A stretch of 64,000 nt of DNA from Anaeroglomus sp964630775 (GTDB lineage Bacteria; Planctomycetota; Phycisphaerae; Sedimentisphaerales; Anaerohalosphaeraceae): positions 1 through 64,000 of the forward strand of contig CAZVYY010000018.1 in NCBI GenBank assembly GCA_964630775.1. Direction: 5' to 3'. The notes beneath the pieces are model-generated. The model saw nothing but the letters and a program-made list of their open reading frames with translations. It had not been told where the DNA came from and ran no database searches. Shown here piece by piece: positions 28,101 through 35,508 of this stretch; positions within the stretch are counted from its first letter, which is position 1, and each line of letters begins with the position of its first letter. A program made the position numbers and the translations under genes.

Positions 28101-28669
28101 GATTGACTGTCATGCCAGCCGTTGAGATTCAGCAGGCCGGCATTGACTTTGACATAGCCTATTCCTGTCGAATTCCAGCCGGCACCAAACATTCCATTAA
28201 CGTTAACCGCCCCCCCATTGATAATCAATGTACCCACAGCAGGAGAAACCAGCCCAACCCAGAGATGATCCGGGCATGTCAGTACTCCGCCGGCCTCGAC
28301 AATCATCACCGCATTCCGGTTATAGCCAACGCCGGTCCAGTTGGTGCCGCCGGAGGGAATGCTGCCCGCAGTCAGATTACCGCCATTGACAATACGCACC
28401 ACGCCGCCGGGGCCGTTGTCCCCCTGCACGACCTGGGATACGGTGATGGTTGAATTAATCAGGCATTCCCTGGCACCATTGACATTGAATACACACTTGT
28501 AGTCCCCCTGCGGCCCGCCATTGGGGATAGTACCGGTCCAGTTAGCCTTTTCAGTCCAGCGGCCTGTGCCGGAGGGATTGGCCGCGGGATTCCAAGTCGT
28601 GGTTGTTGCCGCCTGCAGTAACGCCGCCCCTGCCCACAGAATAATATATGTCATTACAGTCTTATTCAT
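25196..28669 (-). CDS. Secreted protein with two pectate-lyase-superfamily beta-helices and a central dockerin-like module
   Basis: Signal peptide (about 1-20). Residues about 25-245 are Gly/Asn/Val-rich beta-helix repeats. Residues about 253-306 form a dockerin-like calcium-binding pair (DINKDFGVDIADLAILADSW and a second VDLGDFNVLAANW). Two pectate_lyase_3-type right-handed beta-helix domains follow, one from about 330 (GIVGDGQTDVTEAI) and one from about 750 (SSDATPAFQAALNDAG). Tail-spike and polygalacturonase-like enzymes share this fold; catalytic residues cannot be assigned by eye, so the substrate is unknown. The dockerin-like module is unusual in being internal. The gene lies next to a CBM6 protein and a GntR regulator and may belong to the same polysaccharide regulon. 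Confidence 0.75.
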   Translation of the reverse strand: MNKTVMTYIILWAGAALLQAATTTTWNPAANPSGTGRWTEKANWTGTIPNGGPQGDYKCVFNVNGARECLINSTITVSQVVQGDNGPGGVVRIVNGGNLTAGSIPSGGTNWTGVGYNRNAVMIVEAGGVLTCPDHLWVGLVSPAVGTLIINGGAVNVNGMFGAGWNSTGIGYVKVNAGLLNLNGWHDSQSIGTGSNVDIAEGTVRISGDKTGSVLVMIADKRITAYGGKGKVVYDYNITTPGKTTLTALPPVAGDINKDFGVDIADLAILADSWLDYDCAGIANLDTLCRVDLGDFNVLAANWLSGMVTDWHIAQTEFPTDDWIVTPYYASNWGIVGDGQTDVTEAIQNAMVALSNSGGGTLFLPSGRYKVSGNLTVPSRVILRGDWQIPNPADPVTGTILMAYAGRGQNDDEGVPFIGLSNCAGVKGLTLWYPEQTADNIQPYPPAIRRVDGSNHTVENVTFVNAYIGFSNYENRHITASPFLRHIYGTPLKTGIEFDCLADVGRIETVHFSPEYWKNSGLPNAPTDNRHAQWLYGNATGIVLGRIDWSYAAYVTVEGYYQGLLLHPSRNEDDTGSVPNGQCYAFDLKHCRTGVYVEGIASVGFMFTRFNIDQAQTGLHFTASANGQALLHTCQINALNYALYNTGSAKIQAIGCTFREGEVRADGGYLSIVNSDFADAAGTHVTVNASVRGVTLQGNRFARTAQIADNTAYPVLIDHTPVAVTPLPAYDFKKPAQAHTAAKRDLFVVTESPYNAAADQSSDATPAFQAALNDAGANGGGIVFVPGGDYRLNGTLVVPTGVELRGIHDLAFSPSARGSVLNTYYGRNDENGTPFIQIQPHAGIRGLTIHHAGQIYDFNDTVNYGMTPYPFMIRGLGEDVYVISIASTIPWQLLDLATYKCDRHYVDCILATAMKTGVHVGGGSQNGRVQNCQFNPSAYVFQRSQYKSIPSSGDIGGVYNIAWRQAIPYLIGHVSGQVLHQNFVFGGWRGANLVTENGHGPSGYCLGLGIDQCTTSIRVDDIGDDGLDMINSQIVTVDYANGSYLETNLSAADTFRMFGTCCWGGSEKGLRINSGNVELQLCQIDSWGWVVDTTYTIGAGGNLRTIGSNMTQDVNTLIQLDPNGKIDVIANMIKIASSGMPVDNGLNLKARGNLRIR

Positions 28670-28870
28670 AATTTCAAATCCCCCGCTTCGTATTCGTATT
28701 AAAATATTATATCCGAAGTGAGCTTTTTTCCTGTCGTGATTTTGGCTTTATTATTTATGAATCGGCCAAATCTCAGGGGCACCTGAAGCCAATATACCCC
28801 CGCAGCGCCTGTTTAGAATAATTCACGGATCCCCCTCTTTAATCGTTTACATACGAATCGGAATAAACAA

Positions 28871-28895
28871 TGCCCGGTGTCATACTTTCCGGGCA
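28871..28895 (-). terminator. Candidate terminator, hairpin 2 after the CBM6 gene
   Basis: TGCCCGG and CCGGGCA pair around an 11-base loop; on the minus strand TTGTTTATT follows. Confidence 0.4.
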
Positions 28896-28978
28896 CTCCA
28901 TCCCTGTTTGCATATCGTTTGCTGCTGTGTTCTGTTGAGTTACATGGTCATCCTGTCACAATTTCGTACAATCCAAGA

Positions 28979-29015
28979 TATCCGCTGCGCCATGGGTACC
29001 GGCGCAGCGGATATG
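28979..29015 (-). terminator. Candidate terminator, 14-bp perfect hairpin after the CBM6 gene
   Basis: ATATCCGCTGCGCC and GGCGCAGCGGATAT form a perfect 14-bp stem with a 9-base loop 30 nt past the stop. The T tract is poor. Confidence 0.45.
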
Positions 29016-29044
29016 GATTTCATGCTGCATGGACTTTCCTGCCC

Positions 29045-31099
29045 TTATTGTTTGAGCAGTGTAAACCAGTCGAGATTGGCTTCATTGGTCCAGGTAATTC
29101 GAACCGTATAGGTTCCGGCTGCCGGGAACGACAATGCGCCCTTCTGTATGGAGATACCGTAGTTGCCCCACCCGCCGAAACTGGGCAGAGGCCCCACCGA
29201 ACCATACAGGCTGGCAGTGGTTCCATCCCCGAAATTCAGGACGGTCGTGGTTTGCGGGGTGCAAATACTGTACACCACATCATACACACCGGCCGCGGGG
29301 ACTGTTATCTGATATTCCGCCCATGTGCCATTTCCGGTCCAGCCCAGAGCCTTGCCGCCGCCGGTGGCTCCGCCTTCATTGACAATTCGGACACCGTTTT
29401 CGTCGGTCACCGGGGCATTGGAGACTGCATCCGGATCGACGGATTCGGCTTCAATCCGGCTGTCAAAGGCACTCTGAGGGATATACAGAACATCTCTGGG
29501 CCGGGTTTCCTGAGCCTTCATCGTGGTGTCATCCAGCCACTCTCTCGCAAAGACGGCAAAGTCCGCCACATCAACATCGCAATCGCCGTCACGGTCATAA
29601 TAATTAGCCGCCCAGCCGCTGGGTGAATCCTTCTTGGCCTGGCATGCATCGGCATACACATTGACTTCAATCAGTTTTTCGATTGTTGTCATGCCATCGG
29701 TAATGGTCAGTTTCACTTTGTAAATACCCGGCTTGTCGGTCGTCAGGGTAGCGGTCGGATTCTGCAAATTGGTCGTGGTATTGGTTAATACGGCATTGGC
29801 ACCCGCCGGGAAATTCATGTCATCGGTCAGCAGAGCAAAGTTCACTCCGGTCAGCGGGGTACCGAAAATGGCAACCGTTCCGGATATCGCTGCCGGCAGC
29901 AGATCCATGGTGGTGATAACACTGTCGGCACCGCTCAGTTCCGGAGCTCTGTAAGAAACCACTTCAAACCAGAACTGGTCGCCCTCATGGAAGGAACCCG
30001 GGCCATTGGTGGTATCCACCTGCCAGAAATATTTGCCGGGAGTGGTGATTTTGATCACTTTTGAAGAACGGGCCTGTCCGGTCACATCCATCGCAGAAAC
30101 CACCTTGGTATAATTCGGACTGAGCTTATTAGGCTCGGTGCCAACCCAGAGGTCAACCGAAATCGCATCGCCGGGCATGTTTGGATCCCAGTTGTTCCAT
30201 GCAAATTCAATATCCCCTGCCACCAGGATATCGTTAAAGTAAGGAGCAGGCTGCTGGGGATGAATCGCAGTGACCAGCGTCCGGCTGCCGTTCCACTTGA
30301 GAACCACGTTGTTAATCACATCATTCTGACGATCCGTGCCGGGATTGTCAATATTGACTTTCTTGTCAAACTTGGCTTCTCTGAAACCCGTGATTCGACC
30401 CTGCTGTGCCATCAGGTCCACCGCAGCCCCGTCGTTCCAGCCGGGAGAAATACGATATCCCTGGATGCTCAGGGTGCCGCGACTGATGTCAATAAACGAC
30501 GGCGTATTGGGGTGAACAGAACCTGTAGTCCAGTTGTTGACGGTCACAAGACCATCATAAATAAAGGTTCGTCCAACGCCGGTTGTGCCGTCCCAGCCAT
30601 GTCCCATCTGGGCGCCGCCGCCGATACCGACATTCAACTGGCCGCCATTTCGGATGATGACGGTACCGCGACCCTGGTTGCCAATCCACATGTGGCCGCC
30701 GCCATAAGTATTGAACTGGCCGCCATCTATTTCAAGAACACCCACCTGGTTGCCCCAGGCGCCGATACCCTGCCAGTTCCCTGAAAGATTTGTATTCAGG
30801 ATTCCTTTGACAATCAGATGGCCATTATTGCTCTGATCGCTGCCTTCGCCCAGTTTAAGCTGGTTGATTTGCCATGTGCCTCTGTCCAGCAGGCAAGGAG
30901 CGCTATTGGCAGTTGCCATCCAAACGACCTGGTCTGCGGCATTCGGAGCGATACCCGTTGACCAGTTGACACCTTCCGACCATAATTCAGAAGCTCCGGG
31001 AACCCGGTTAGGATCCGCCGGGGGTTGCCAGTGAGCATCAATCGCCTGGACAGACACGGCTAAACAACACAACAATAAAAGCATTCCAATTTTTTTCAT
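29045..31099 (-). CDS. Secreted CBM6 carbohydrate-binding protein with beta-helix and dockerin-like modules
   Basis: The start ATG at 31099 gives a clean signal peptide (KKIGMLLLLCCLAVSVQA) and follows AAAGGG. An in-frame ATG at 31159 has CAGGAG 9 nt upstream and is an alternative. The mature chain has Gly-rich beta-helix repeats (about 30-240), a fibronectin/PKD-like middle (about 270-500), a dockerin-like calcium motif (DRDGDCDVDVADFAVFAREW) and a C-terminal CBM6-type module with GNGTWAEYQITVPAAGVYDV and a final LDWFTLLK. CBM6 binds beta-glucans, xylan or agar-type polymers. No catalytic domain was recognised, so it may be a binding or scaffolding protein. A strong promoter lies upstream. 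Confidence 0.75.
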   Translation of the reverse strand: MKKIGMLLLLCCLAVSVQAIDAHWQPPADPNRVPGASELWSEGVNWSTGIAPNAADQVVWMATANSAPCLLDRGTWQINQLKLGEGSDQSNNGHLIVKGILNTNLSGNWQGIGAWGNQVGVLEIDGGQFNTYGGGHMWIGNQGRGTVIIRNGGQLNVGIGGGAQMGHGWDGTTGVGRTFIYDGLVTVNNWTTGSVHPNTPSFIDISRGTLSIQGYRISPGWNDGAAVDLMAQQGRITGFREAKFDKKVNIDNPGTDRQNDVINNVVLKWNGSRTLVTAIHPQQPAPYFNDILVAGDIEFAWNNWDPNMPGDAISVDLWVGTEPNKLSPNYTKVVSAMDVTGQARSSKVIKITTPGKYFWQVDTTNGPGSFHEGDQFWFEVVSYRAPELSGADSVITTMDLLPAAISGTVAIFGTPLTGVNFALLTDDMNFPAGANAVLTNTTTNLQNPTATLTTDKPGIYKVKLTITDGMTTIEKLIEVNVYADACQAKKDSPSGWAANYYDRDGDCDVDVADFAVFAREWLDDTTMKAQETRPRDVLYIPQSAFDSRIEAESVDPDAVSNAPVTDENGVRIVNEGGATGGGKALGWTGNGTWAEYQITVPAAGVYDVVYSICTPQTTTVLNFGDGTTASLYGSVGPLPSFGGWGNYGISIQKGALSFPAAGTYTVRITWTNEANLDWFTLLKQ

Positions 31100-31376
31100 A
31101 CTTACCACCCTTTCAATAAAGTCCCATGTTTTACACTGTTTGTGTCCCTTGTTTTTCATCACATTGTTCTCCTGAACCTGTTCATGGATAATTGATAGAA
31201 CGACCGCGTACACTGCGGTATCCTGCAAGCCGGGAATTATTTTCATGCGCTGCAAGCAGAAAAAAGATATGCGTATCAGACTCAACCCCCTGCCCTGCAA
31301 GGCCGGCCAGATATTTCTTCGAAAATTCCATCCTGTTTTGACTAATCCCGCCACGACAAACCTCCATAATACGCAT

Positions 31377-31405
31377 AGTCTAATGACTGTATCGAATTTT
31401 GTCAA
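31377..31405 (-). promoter_or_regulatory. Sigma-70-type promoter for the CBM6 gene
   Basis: On the minus strand a consensus TTGACA is followed after 17 bases by TAGACT. The -35 lies inside the repeated AAGTATTGAC motif that recurs near the regulator promoter, fitting operator-controlled expression. Confidence 0.6.
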
Positions 31406-31700
31406 TACTTTTATTACATATAAAATCATTTTTTGTTATACTTTGTATTTACATTCCAAGCATGCGTTGCATCCCATACCCACCGATTAAAACGGCTCTA
31501 TGTTCTTATTAATAAATACTTTACATTCTATTTAAAAAACACAGACATGGTCTTCAATAGATACGCAACGGCCTGTTTTATTTGTGTTTTGCCATTGACA
31601 AAGTATTTTTTTTCGGCCTGATTTAATTTTCGAAATGAAATAAAGGTCAGATAATTGTGTAAAACAGGGCTGGATTCTTAAAATATGTCAATACTTATAA

Positions 31701-31728
31701 TTGATAAAATCGGCAGAGTTGATACAAT
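31701..31728 (+). promoter_or_regulatory. Promoter of the GntR/LacI-type regulator gene
   Basis: TTGATA, 16 bases, TACAAT, about 110 nt before the start. It overlaps a second copy of the GTCAATACTT...ATAAAATC element, so autoregulation is plausible. Confidence 0.5.
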
Positions 31729-31839
31729 AGGTCGTAAATGTTATATACAAAGTGATTACAAGTGCAGAAGAAATTGGAATCAAAACCTTAATGAAAAGGC
31801 AAGAAGGCATCATGTGCTTTCTTTGGGAGCAACCCCTGT

Positions 31840-32985
31840 ATGGATTCTAAGCAGCCGAAACGATCAATCAAACATAAAACAGTTTATGATAAGATTTGCA
31901 GTGATATCTTGAAGGGTGTCTATAAGCCCGGCCAGAAGCTCCCTACAGAGAATGAACTTGCAGAGTTTTTTAAGACCTCTCGCCCGACCATCAGCAGGGC
32001 CATGCGGGATATTCAGGAAAAAGGTCTGATTGTCCGCCATCAGGGACAGGGCACGTTTGTCAAACAGGCCAGTGTCAATCAACACAAAACCTTCGGCATT
32101 CTTGTTCATTGGCAAATTCGCCCTCATACTGACACCATGACCACCATTTTCGGCATGATGGTCCCGGAAATACTGAAGGTGACCAGTCAGCATGGCTATT
32201 CGCTGCTTCTGAACGATATACCGGAGTATAAAGACACAGATTATATTGAATATTCCAAGAAAATCGCTCAACGACTGATTGATTCGCATGTGGCCGGGGT
32301 CTTTTTTACGCCTCTGGAAGTCTCGGATAAAATGTCCATCAACGAAGAACTGGCCAATGCGTTTGACAAGGCAGGGATCGCACTGGTTTTGCTGGACCGC
32401 GACATTACCGACAGTTATCATCGCAGCAAGTATGACATAGTCGGGATCAATAACGAACAATCGTCTCTGGTGCTGACCAATCACCTGCTCAAGCTCGGCT
32501 GCAAGAAGATTGATTTCGTCTGCGGCCCAGCCCTGACGACATCCATCAATGACCGTATTCGCGGGTATCGTTCAGCCATGGAAGAACAGAACATTCATGT
32601 CCAGCCCCATCAGCTTCACAGCTTTGACAGCAAACGCCTGCTGGAAGGCGACAGTACCGAGGGCCAGGAAATTCTTGATCTGGTCAGATCCGGAAAAACA
32701 GAGGCATTTGTCTGTGTGAATGACACCACGGCTGCGGACATGATGCTGTATTTTCTGCGTAATGGACTCAGGGTCCCGCAGGACGTCCGAATTGTGGGGT
32801 TTGATGACCTGCCGATTAACAAACTGCTGCCCGTCCCGCTGACGACGATTCGCCAGCCGGCCGAGGCACTGGCGCATGAATCCGTCCGCACGATGATTGA
32901 CCGAATCGAACACAGCCAGATGCCCGCACGCGATATCATGGTCAAGACCGAACTGATTATCCGGCAGTCCTGCGGCAGTGAATGA
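31840..32985 (+). CDS. GntR-family regulator with LacI-type ligand-binding domain
   Basis: Residues about 14-75 are a GntR-type winged helix (ILKGVYKPGQKLPTENELAE, then TSRPTISRAMRDIQEKGLI). From about 85 onward the chain is a periplasmic-binding-protein-like sensor of the LacI family (FGILVHW, GIALVLLDRDI, FVCGPALTTSINDRIRGYR, VRIVGFDDLPINKLL, TTIRQPAEALA). This is the architecture of AraR of Bacillus, a sugar-responsive repressor. The ATG follows GGGAG. It diverges from the CBM6 and beta-helix genes, which are its probable targets; the effector is likely a mono- or oligosaccharide released from the polymer. Confidence 0.85.
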   Translation: MDSKQPKRSIKHKTVYDKICSDILKGVYKPGQKLPTENELAEFFKTSRPTISRAMRDIQEKGLIVRHQGQGTFVKQASVNQHKTFGILVHWQIRPHTDTMTTIFGMMVPEILKVTSQHGYSLLLNDIPEYKDTDYIEYSKKIAQRLIDSHVAGVFFTPLEVSDKMSINEELANAFDKAGIALVLLDRDITDSYHRSKYDIVGINNEQSSLVLTNHLLKLGCKKIDFVCGPALTTSINDRIRGYRSAMEEQNIHVQPHQLHSFDSKRLLEGDSTEGQEILDLVRSGKTEAFVCVNDTTAADMMLYFLRNGLRVPQDVRIVGFDDLPINKLLPVPLTTIRQPAEALAHESVRTMIDRIEHSQMPARDIMVKTELIIRQSCGSE

Positions 32986-33054
32986 GTGCGGAGTCAGCAT
33001 AATACTATTAAATCAGGCGGCAAATGACGCTATCATGCTCTTTTGATTTTCCCG

Positions 33055-33083
33055 TTGACGGCATGCGTTCTCGGTGCTATCCT
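33055..33083 (+). promoter_or_regulatory. Sigma-70-type promoter of the riboswitch transcript
   Basis: TTGACG, a 17-base spacer and TATCCT. The predicted start of transcription is around 33090, just before the riboswitch. Confidence 0.65.
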
Positions 33084-33104
33084 GAGGCTGTTCTTTAACA
33101 ATCC

Positions 33105-33270
33105 AGTAAGTGTTACACGTCAAGGGAATGCGGTGAAAATCCGCAACGGTCGCGCCGCTGTGATCGTTCGTCCCGGCTTTGACCGGGAGCCCGGCAGCCT
33201 GTGCCACTATCCTAACAGATGGGAAGGCGCTGTCCGGCAGAACGACAGTCAGAATATCTTTGCGTGTGAA
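33105..33270 (+). promoter_or_regulatory. Cobalamin (B12) riboswitch
   Basis: The conserved core is present in order: GGGAATGCGGTGAAAATCCG, then CAACGGTCGCGCCGCTGTGA. A P-stem (TCCCGGCTTTGACCGGGA) follows, then GAGCCCGGCAGCC, GCCACTATCC, GATGGGAAGGCG and a closing AGTCAGAATA. P1 can be formed by TTACACG (about 33112-33118) with CGTGTGA (about 33263-33269). The riboswitch senses adenosyl- or methylcobalamin-type cofactors and switches off downstream expression. The linked genes encode exported proteins rather than known B12 synthesis or BtuB/BtuFCD genes. Confidence 0.88.
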
Positions 33271-33305
33271 AAATCCATAGTTGTGTTCTCGCGTCAAGGA
33301 CAGCA

Positions 33306-33362
33306 ATGAATCGATATTTTCCCGCTTTATCAAACCGCGGGGATACCGCTGAAATTCATTAA
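33306..33362 (+). CDS. Possible 18-codon leader peptide
   Basis: ATG at 33306 is preceded by AAGGA (6 nt spacing) and the frame ends in a TAA at 33360-33362, at the base of the terminator stem. The sequence ACCGCTG inside it can compete with the terminator's ACCGTTG for the same CAGCGGT. It could be a leader that couples translation to termination, or a coincidence. Confidence 0.25.
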   Translation: MNRYFPALSNRGDTAEIH

Positions 33363-33402
33363 AACCGTTGTTCTCTGCATAAGAACAGCGGTTTTTTTAT
33401 TT
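33361..33402 (+). terminator. Strong intrinsic terminator of the riboswitch expression platform
   Basis: AAAACCGTTGTTCT and AGAACAGCGGTTTT form a 14-bp stem (one G-U) around CTGCATA, followed by TTTTTTTATTTT. It is about 90 nt beyond riboswitch P1 and about 310 nt before the first gene, consistent with ligand-induced premature termination. Confidence 0.85.
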
Positions 33403-33470
33403 TATCGGTACGACCCGGTTTCAAAATCGGAATGATGACCCTTTTCATGACCACGGAACACTATGACTGA

Positions 33471-33536
33471 ATAACAAAAGGCGCCGGCAGTTGTAGTGCC
33501 GACGCCCCGAAGAAACCCGAGGGTTTCCCCAACCTC
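33471..33536 (-). ncRNA. Candidate small RNA, antisense to the operon leader
   Basis: On the minus strand TTGAAA (33564-33569), 16 bases, TACAAT (33542-33547) form a promoter. The RNA would then contain the hairpin GAAACC-CTCG-GGTTTC. A 10-bp stem GGCGTCGGCA/TGCCGGCGCC follows, with a CTACAAC loop, then TTTTGTTATT. The variable pair is G-U on the minus strand but an A/C mismatch on the plus strand, favouring a minus-strand RNA of roughly 65 nt. Confidence 0.4.
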
Positions 33537-33541
33537 ATTTC

Positions 33542-33569
33542 ATTGTACCAAATCCTCGTGAGTTTTCAA
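33542..33569 (-). promoter_or_regulatory. Candidate promoter of the antisense small RNA
   Basis: TTGAAA and TACAAT, each one mismatch from consensus, with a 16-base spacer, read leftward. No minus-strand gene lies downstream before the GntR gene end, so the product would be a short RNA. Confidence 0.4.
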
Positions 33570-33713
33570 GACGACAGAGTCGGTCTGTCTGCATCGGGGC
33601 AAGGAGGTTAAACTATACGGCGACGGAAAGGAGTTTGCTCGGCATCCCCTACGACAGTGTATTTCCAATGGTATCAAGCTAAAACGTAATCTAACTATTT
33701 GAGGAGACTCATG

Positions 33714-34469
33714 ATGAAAAATCTATTTTGTGTTTTAAGCATATTGATTGTCGGCAGCCTGTCAACGGCTACCCCTTATCTTTTTCAAAATGCCTGGATT
33801 GAAGTGGACGCCTGGGCAGGCAGCGGCGCCAATGAAACCCTCCTGGTGGTGGACTGGAATTTTATGGGCGGGCCGTATCAAACCGAATCCCACGCCTTTG
33901 GCTTTCGCTGGGACGGCACGGCGTATGAATCCGACATGCTGAATGCACTTCACGACGCCGGCATTTTTACCGTAACCTCCGGTTATGGCGGCGCCTTTCT
34001 GTACAACATTGCCTACTTTGACGGTACGGATACTCACTTCCATACCGAAGAAGGCAGTTGGAATCTGGCCAGCACCTCCGATCCGTATGCCCTGTGGGGC
34101 GCCATGAGCAGTGACTGGACAAAACTGGGACAGTGGGATGCCAATATGGCCGGCTATAACGAACAATTGCTTCAGAACGGATACCTGCATGGAATTAATG
34201 CGATATTATGGTTCGGCAGCTATCCCGACGGGAAAACCTGGGATGATTACCCGCTGAATGTGCCGTTTGCAAACATCCCGGAGCCGGCGACCCTGCTGCT
34301 GCTGGGCCTGGGCGGGCTGCTGACGAGAAAAAAAACGTTAAATAACCAGCAACGCCGCGGGCCTGCACACCAGGTCCGCGGCATTCGTTTTCGGAGACCA
34401 TATGAAATCTCTTGCTTTATTCGCGGGTTTTGCGGTTTTACTACTGCCCCTCTCTGTTTGTCAGGCTGA
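33714..34469 (+). CDS. PEP-CTERM exported protein of the riboswitch operon, frame runs past the usual end
   Basis: The second of two adjacent ATGs has GAGGAG 7 nt upstream and gives a signal peptide (KNLFCVLSILIVGSLSTA). The globular part has Trp/Gly-rich segments including HAFGFRWDG and VTSGYGGAFL. From memory, proteins with the FRWDG-type motif recur beside B12 riboswitches in other phyla; this needs a database check. The tail IPEPATLLLLGLGG plus basic residues is a canonical PEP-CTERM sorting signal. Normally such proteins end a few residues later. Here an A8 run (34328-34335) keeps the frame open for about 45 more residues, overlapping the next gene by 68 nt. One A fewer would give TRKKR and a stop. 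Confidence 0.75.
   Translation: MKNLFCVLSILIVGSLSTATPYLFQNAWIEVDAWAGSGANETLLVVDWNFMGGPYQTESHAFGFRWDGTAYESDMLNALHDAGIFTVTSGYGGAFLYNIAYFDGTDTHFHTEEGSWNLASTSDPYALWGAMSSDWTKLGQWDANMAGYNEQLLQNGYLHGINAILWFGSYPDGKTWDDYPLNVPFANIPEPATLLLLGLGGLLTRKKTLNNQQRRGPAHQVRGIRFRRPYEISCFIRGFCGFTTAPLCLSG
34354..34382 (+). terminator. Hairpin between the first and second genes of the riboswitch operon
   Basis: GCCGCGGGCCTG and CAGGTCCGCGGC pair over 12 bp (one G-U on the plus strand) with a CACAC loop, followed by ATTCGTTTT. It sits after the expected end of the PEP-CTERM gene and may partially attenuate or protect the transcript. Confidence 0.4.
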
Positions 34470-35508
34470 TGGATATGCCAATTATGTCTATGATGCCAAC
34501 GATTTTGCCGTGGAGATAATTGACTATTATCCGGTTGGGACCGCAAAAGACTGGCTGTCCGGCCAGACGTTCAACAATCCCTATAACGCTCTTGGTCGGC
34601 CAACGGTCGATACCACCGGCGACGACTGGTACATCCCTGAAGACAAGCCGGTGCCGGTGAATCCAATCTATCCGGCTTTTCGTGCACACGAACTGACATT
34701 TCTGGGCGAAAAGGGATATCTTATTCTGGCATTTAACCATCCGGTTCGAGATGACCTGAACAATCCCTACGGTATCGACTTTATCGTCTTCGGCAACTCA
34801 TTTCAAGTCATCGGAGGCGGTGCCGGTTGGAGCAATGGAAATCCGGAGCTAACCACCGTAGGCCCTTCAGGCTTCACGGAACCGGGAATTGTTTCCGTCA
34901 GCCAGGATGGCCAGACATGGTACAGCTTCACCACCGATCCCGGATTTATGGCAGGCCATGCAAATTTTATCCGGCTCAGCAGTCATTACCCCGACGGCCC
35001 CTTCTGTGATGCGTTTGCTCCCACGCTCGGACGGGTGTATGACCCTAATCATGCAGACCCTGATCTGGGCCTATGGAACCTGTGGTGGGGCAAGCCGACT
35101 AATCCGACCTTCCCCCTGGATCCTTGTTTGTCGTTTGCCAGCTTTGACGGGTTTTCCCTGGCACAACTGTGTCGATTTTACGGCCATTCCGCCGGCGGAA
35201 CAGGGTATGATATCGGCCTGTTTGAAACGCTCCCCAGTGATCCTGAAACGGGGCTTAAATGGATTCGCTATATTCGCATCGACGACAAACCCGGCAGCGG
35301 CTCCGCGGACATCGATGCCGTCTCCGATGTCAGCGCCTGCGGAGACTGGAAGCATCCGTTTCCGGAGGGCGACCTGAACCAGGACTGCAAAGTCAATCTG
35401 CACGACCTCCATCTGCTGGCGTTGCGATGGGATCAATCAACACCTCTGGATAATATGCTAACTGTGGCCTATCACTGGCTGGAATGCACATGGGATTGTC
35501 AGCGATGA
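34402..35508 (+). CDS. Exported dockerin-tailed surface protein of the riboswitch operon
   Basis: A 368-residue protein with a signal peptide (LALFAGFAVLLLPLSVCQA). A beta-rich domain carries IDFIVFGNSF, EPGIVSVSQDGQTWYSF, SFDGFSLAQLC and IRYIRIDD. The C-terminal dockerin-like calcium motif is DLNQDCKVNLHDLHLLALRW. The pattern of FGN(A/S)F followed by EPGIV-SVS-DG-TWY is one I associate with secreted proteins in corrinoid-responsive loci of Bacteroidota and other phyla. GGAG lies before the ATG. The stop overlaps the ATG of the pseudopilin gene (ATGA). Together with the cobalamin riboswitch, a role in capturing or handling corrinoids at the cell surface is inferred; no ligand site can be seen directly. 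Confidence 0.75.
   Translation: MKSLALFAGFAVLLLPLSVCQADGYANYVYDANDFAVEIIDYYPVGTAKDWLSGQTFNNPYNALGRPTVDTTGDDWYIPEDKPVPVNPIYPAFRAHELTFLGEKGYLILAFNHPVRDDLNNPYGIDFIVFGNSFQVIGGGAGWSNGNPELTTVGPSGFTEPGIVSVSQDGQTWYSFTTDPGFMAGHANFIRLSSHYPDGPFCDAFAPTLGRVYDPNHADPDLGLWNLWWGKPTNPTFPLDPCLSFASFDGFSLAQLCRFYGHSAGGTGYDIGLFETLPSDPETGLKWIRYIRIDDKPGSGSADIDAVSDVSACGDWKHPFPEGDLNQDCKVNLHDLHLLALRWDQSTPLDNMLTVAYHWLECTWDCQR

Larger units (their letters stand above)
28670..29044. other. Intergenic region with hairpins
   Basis: No gene is visible. Two hairpins lie here (28871-28895 and 28979-29015) and probably end transcription from the CBM6 gene. The remainder presumably holds the promoter of the beta-helix protein gene. 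Confidence 0.5.
31100..31839. other. Divergent promoter region between the CBM6 gene and the GntR regulator gene
   Basis: No gene is visible. It contains a minus-strand promoter (31377-31405), a plus-strand promoter (31701-31728), and the repeated sequence GTCAATACTT (31401 and 31688), each copy followed by ATAAAATC. It is AT-rich and probably carries operators of the divergent regulator. Confidence 0.5.
32986..33713. other. Regulatory region of the corrinoid-linked operon
   Basis: There is no full-length gene. In order: sigma-70 promoter (33055-33083), cobalamin riboswitch (about 33105-33270), a possible 18-codon leader (33306-33362), an intrinsic terminator (33361-33402), a candidate small RNA on the opposite strand (33471-33536), and the AGGAG of the first gene. 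Confidence 0.65.
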
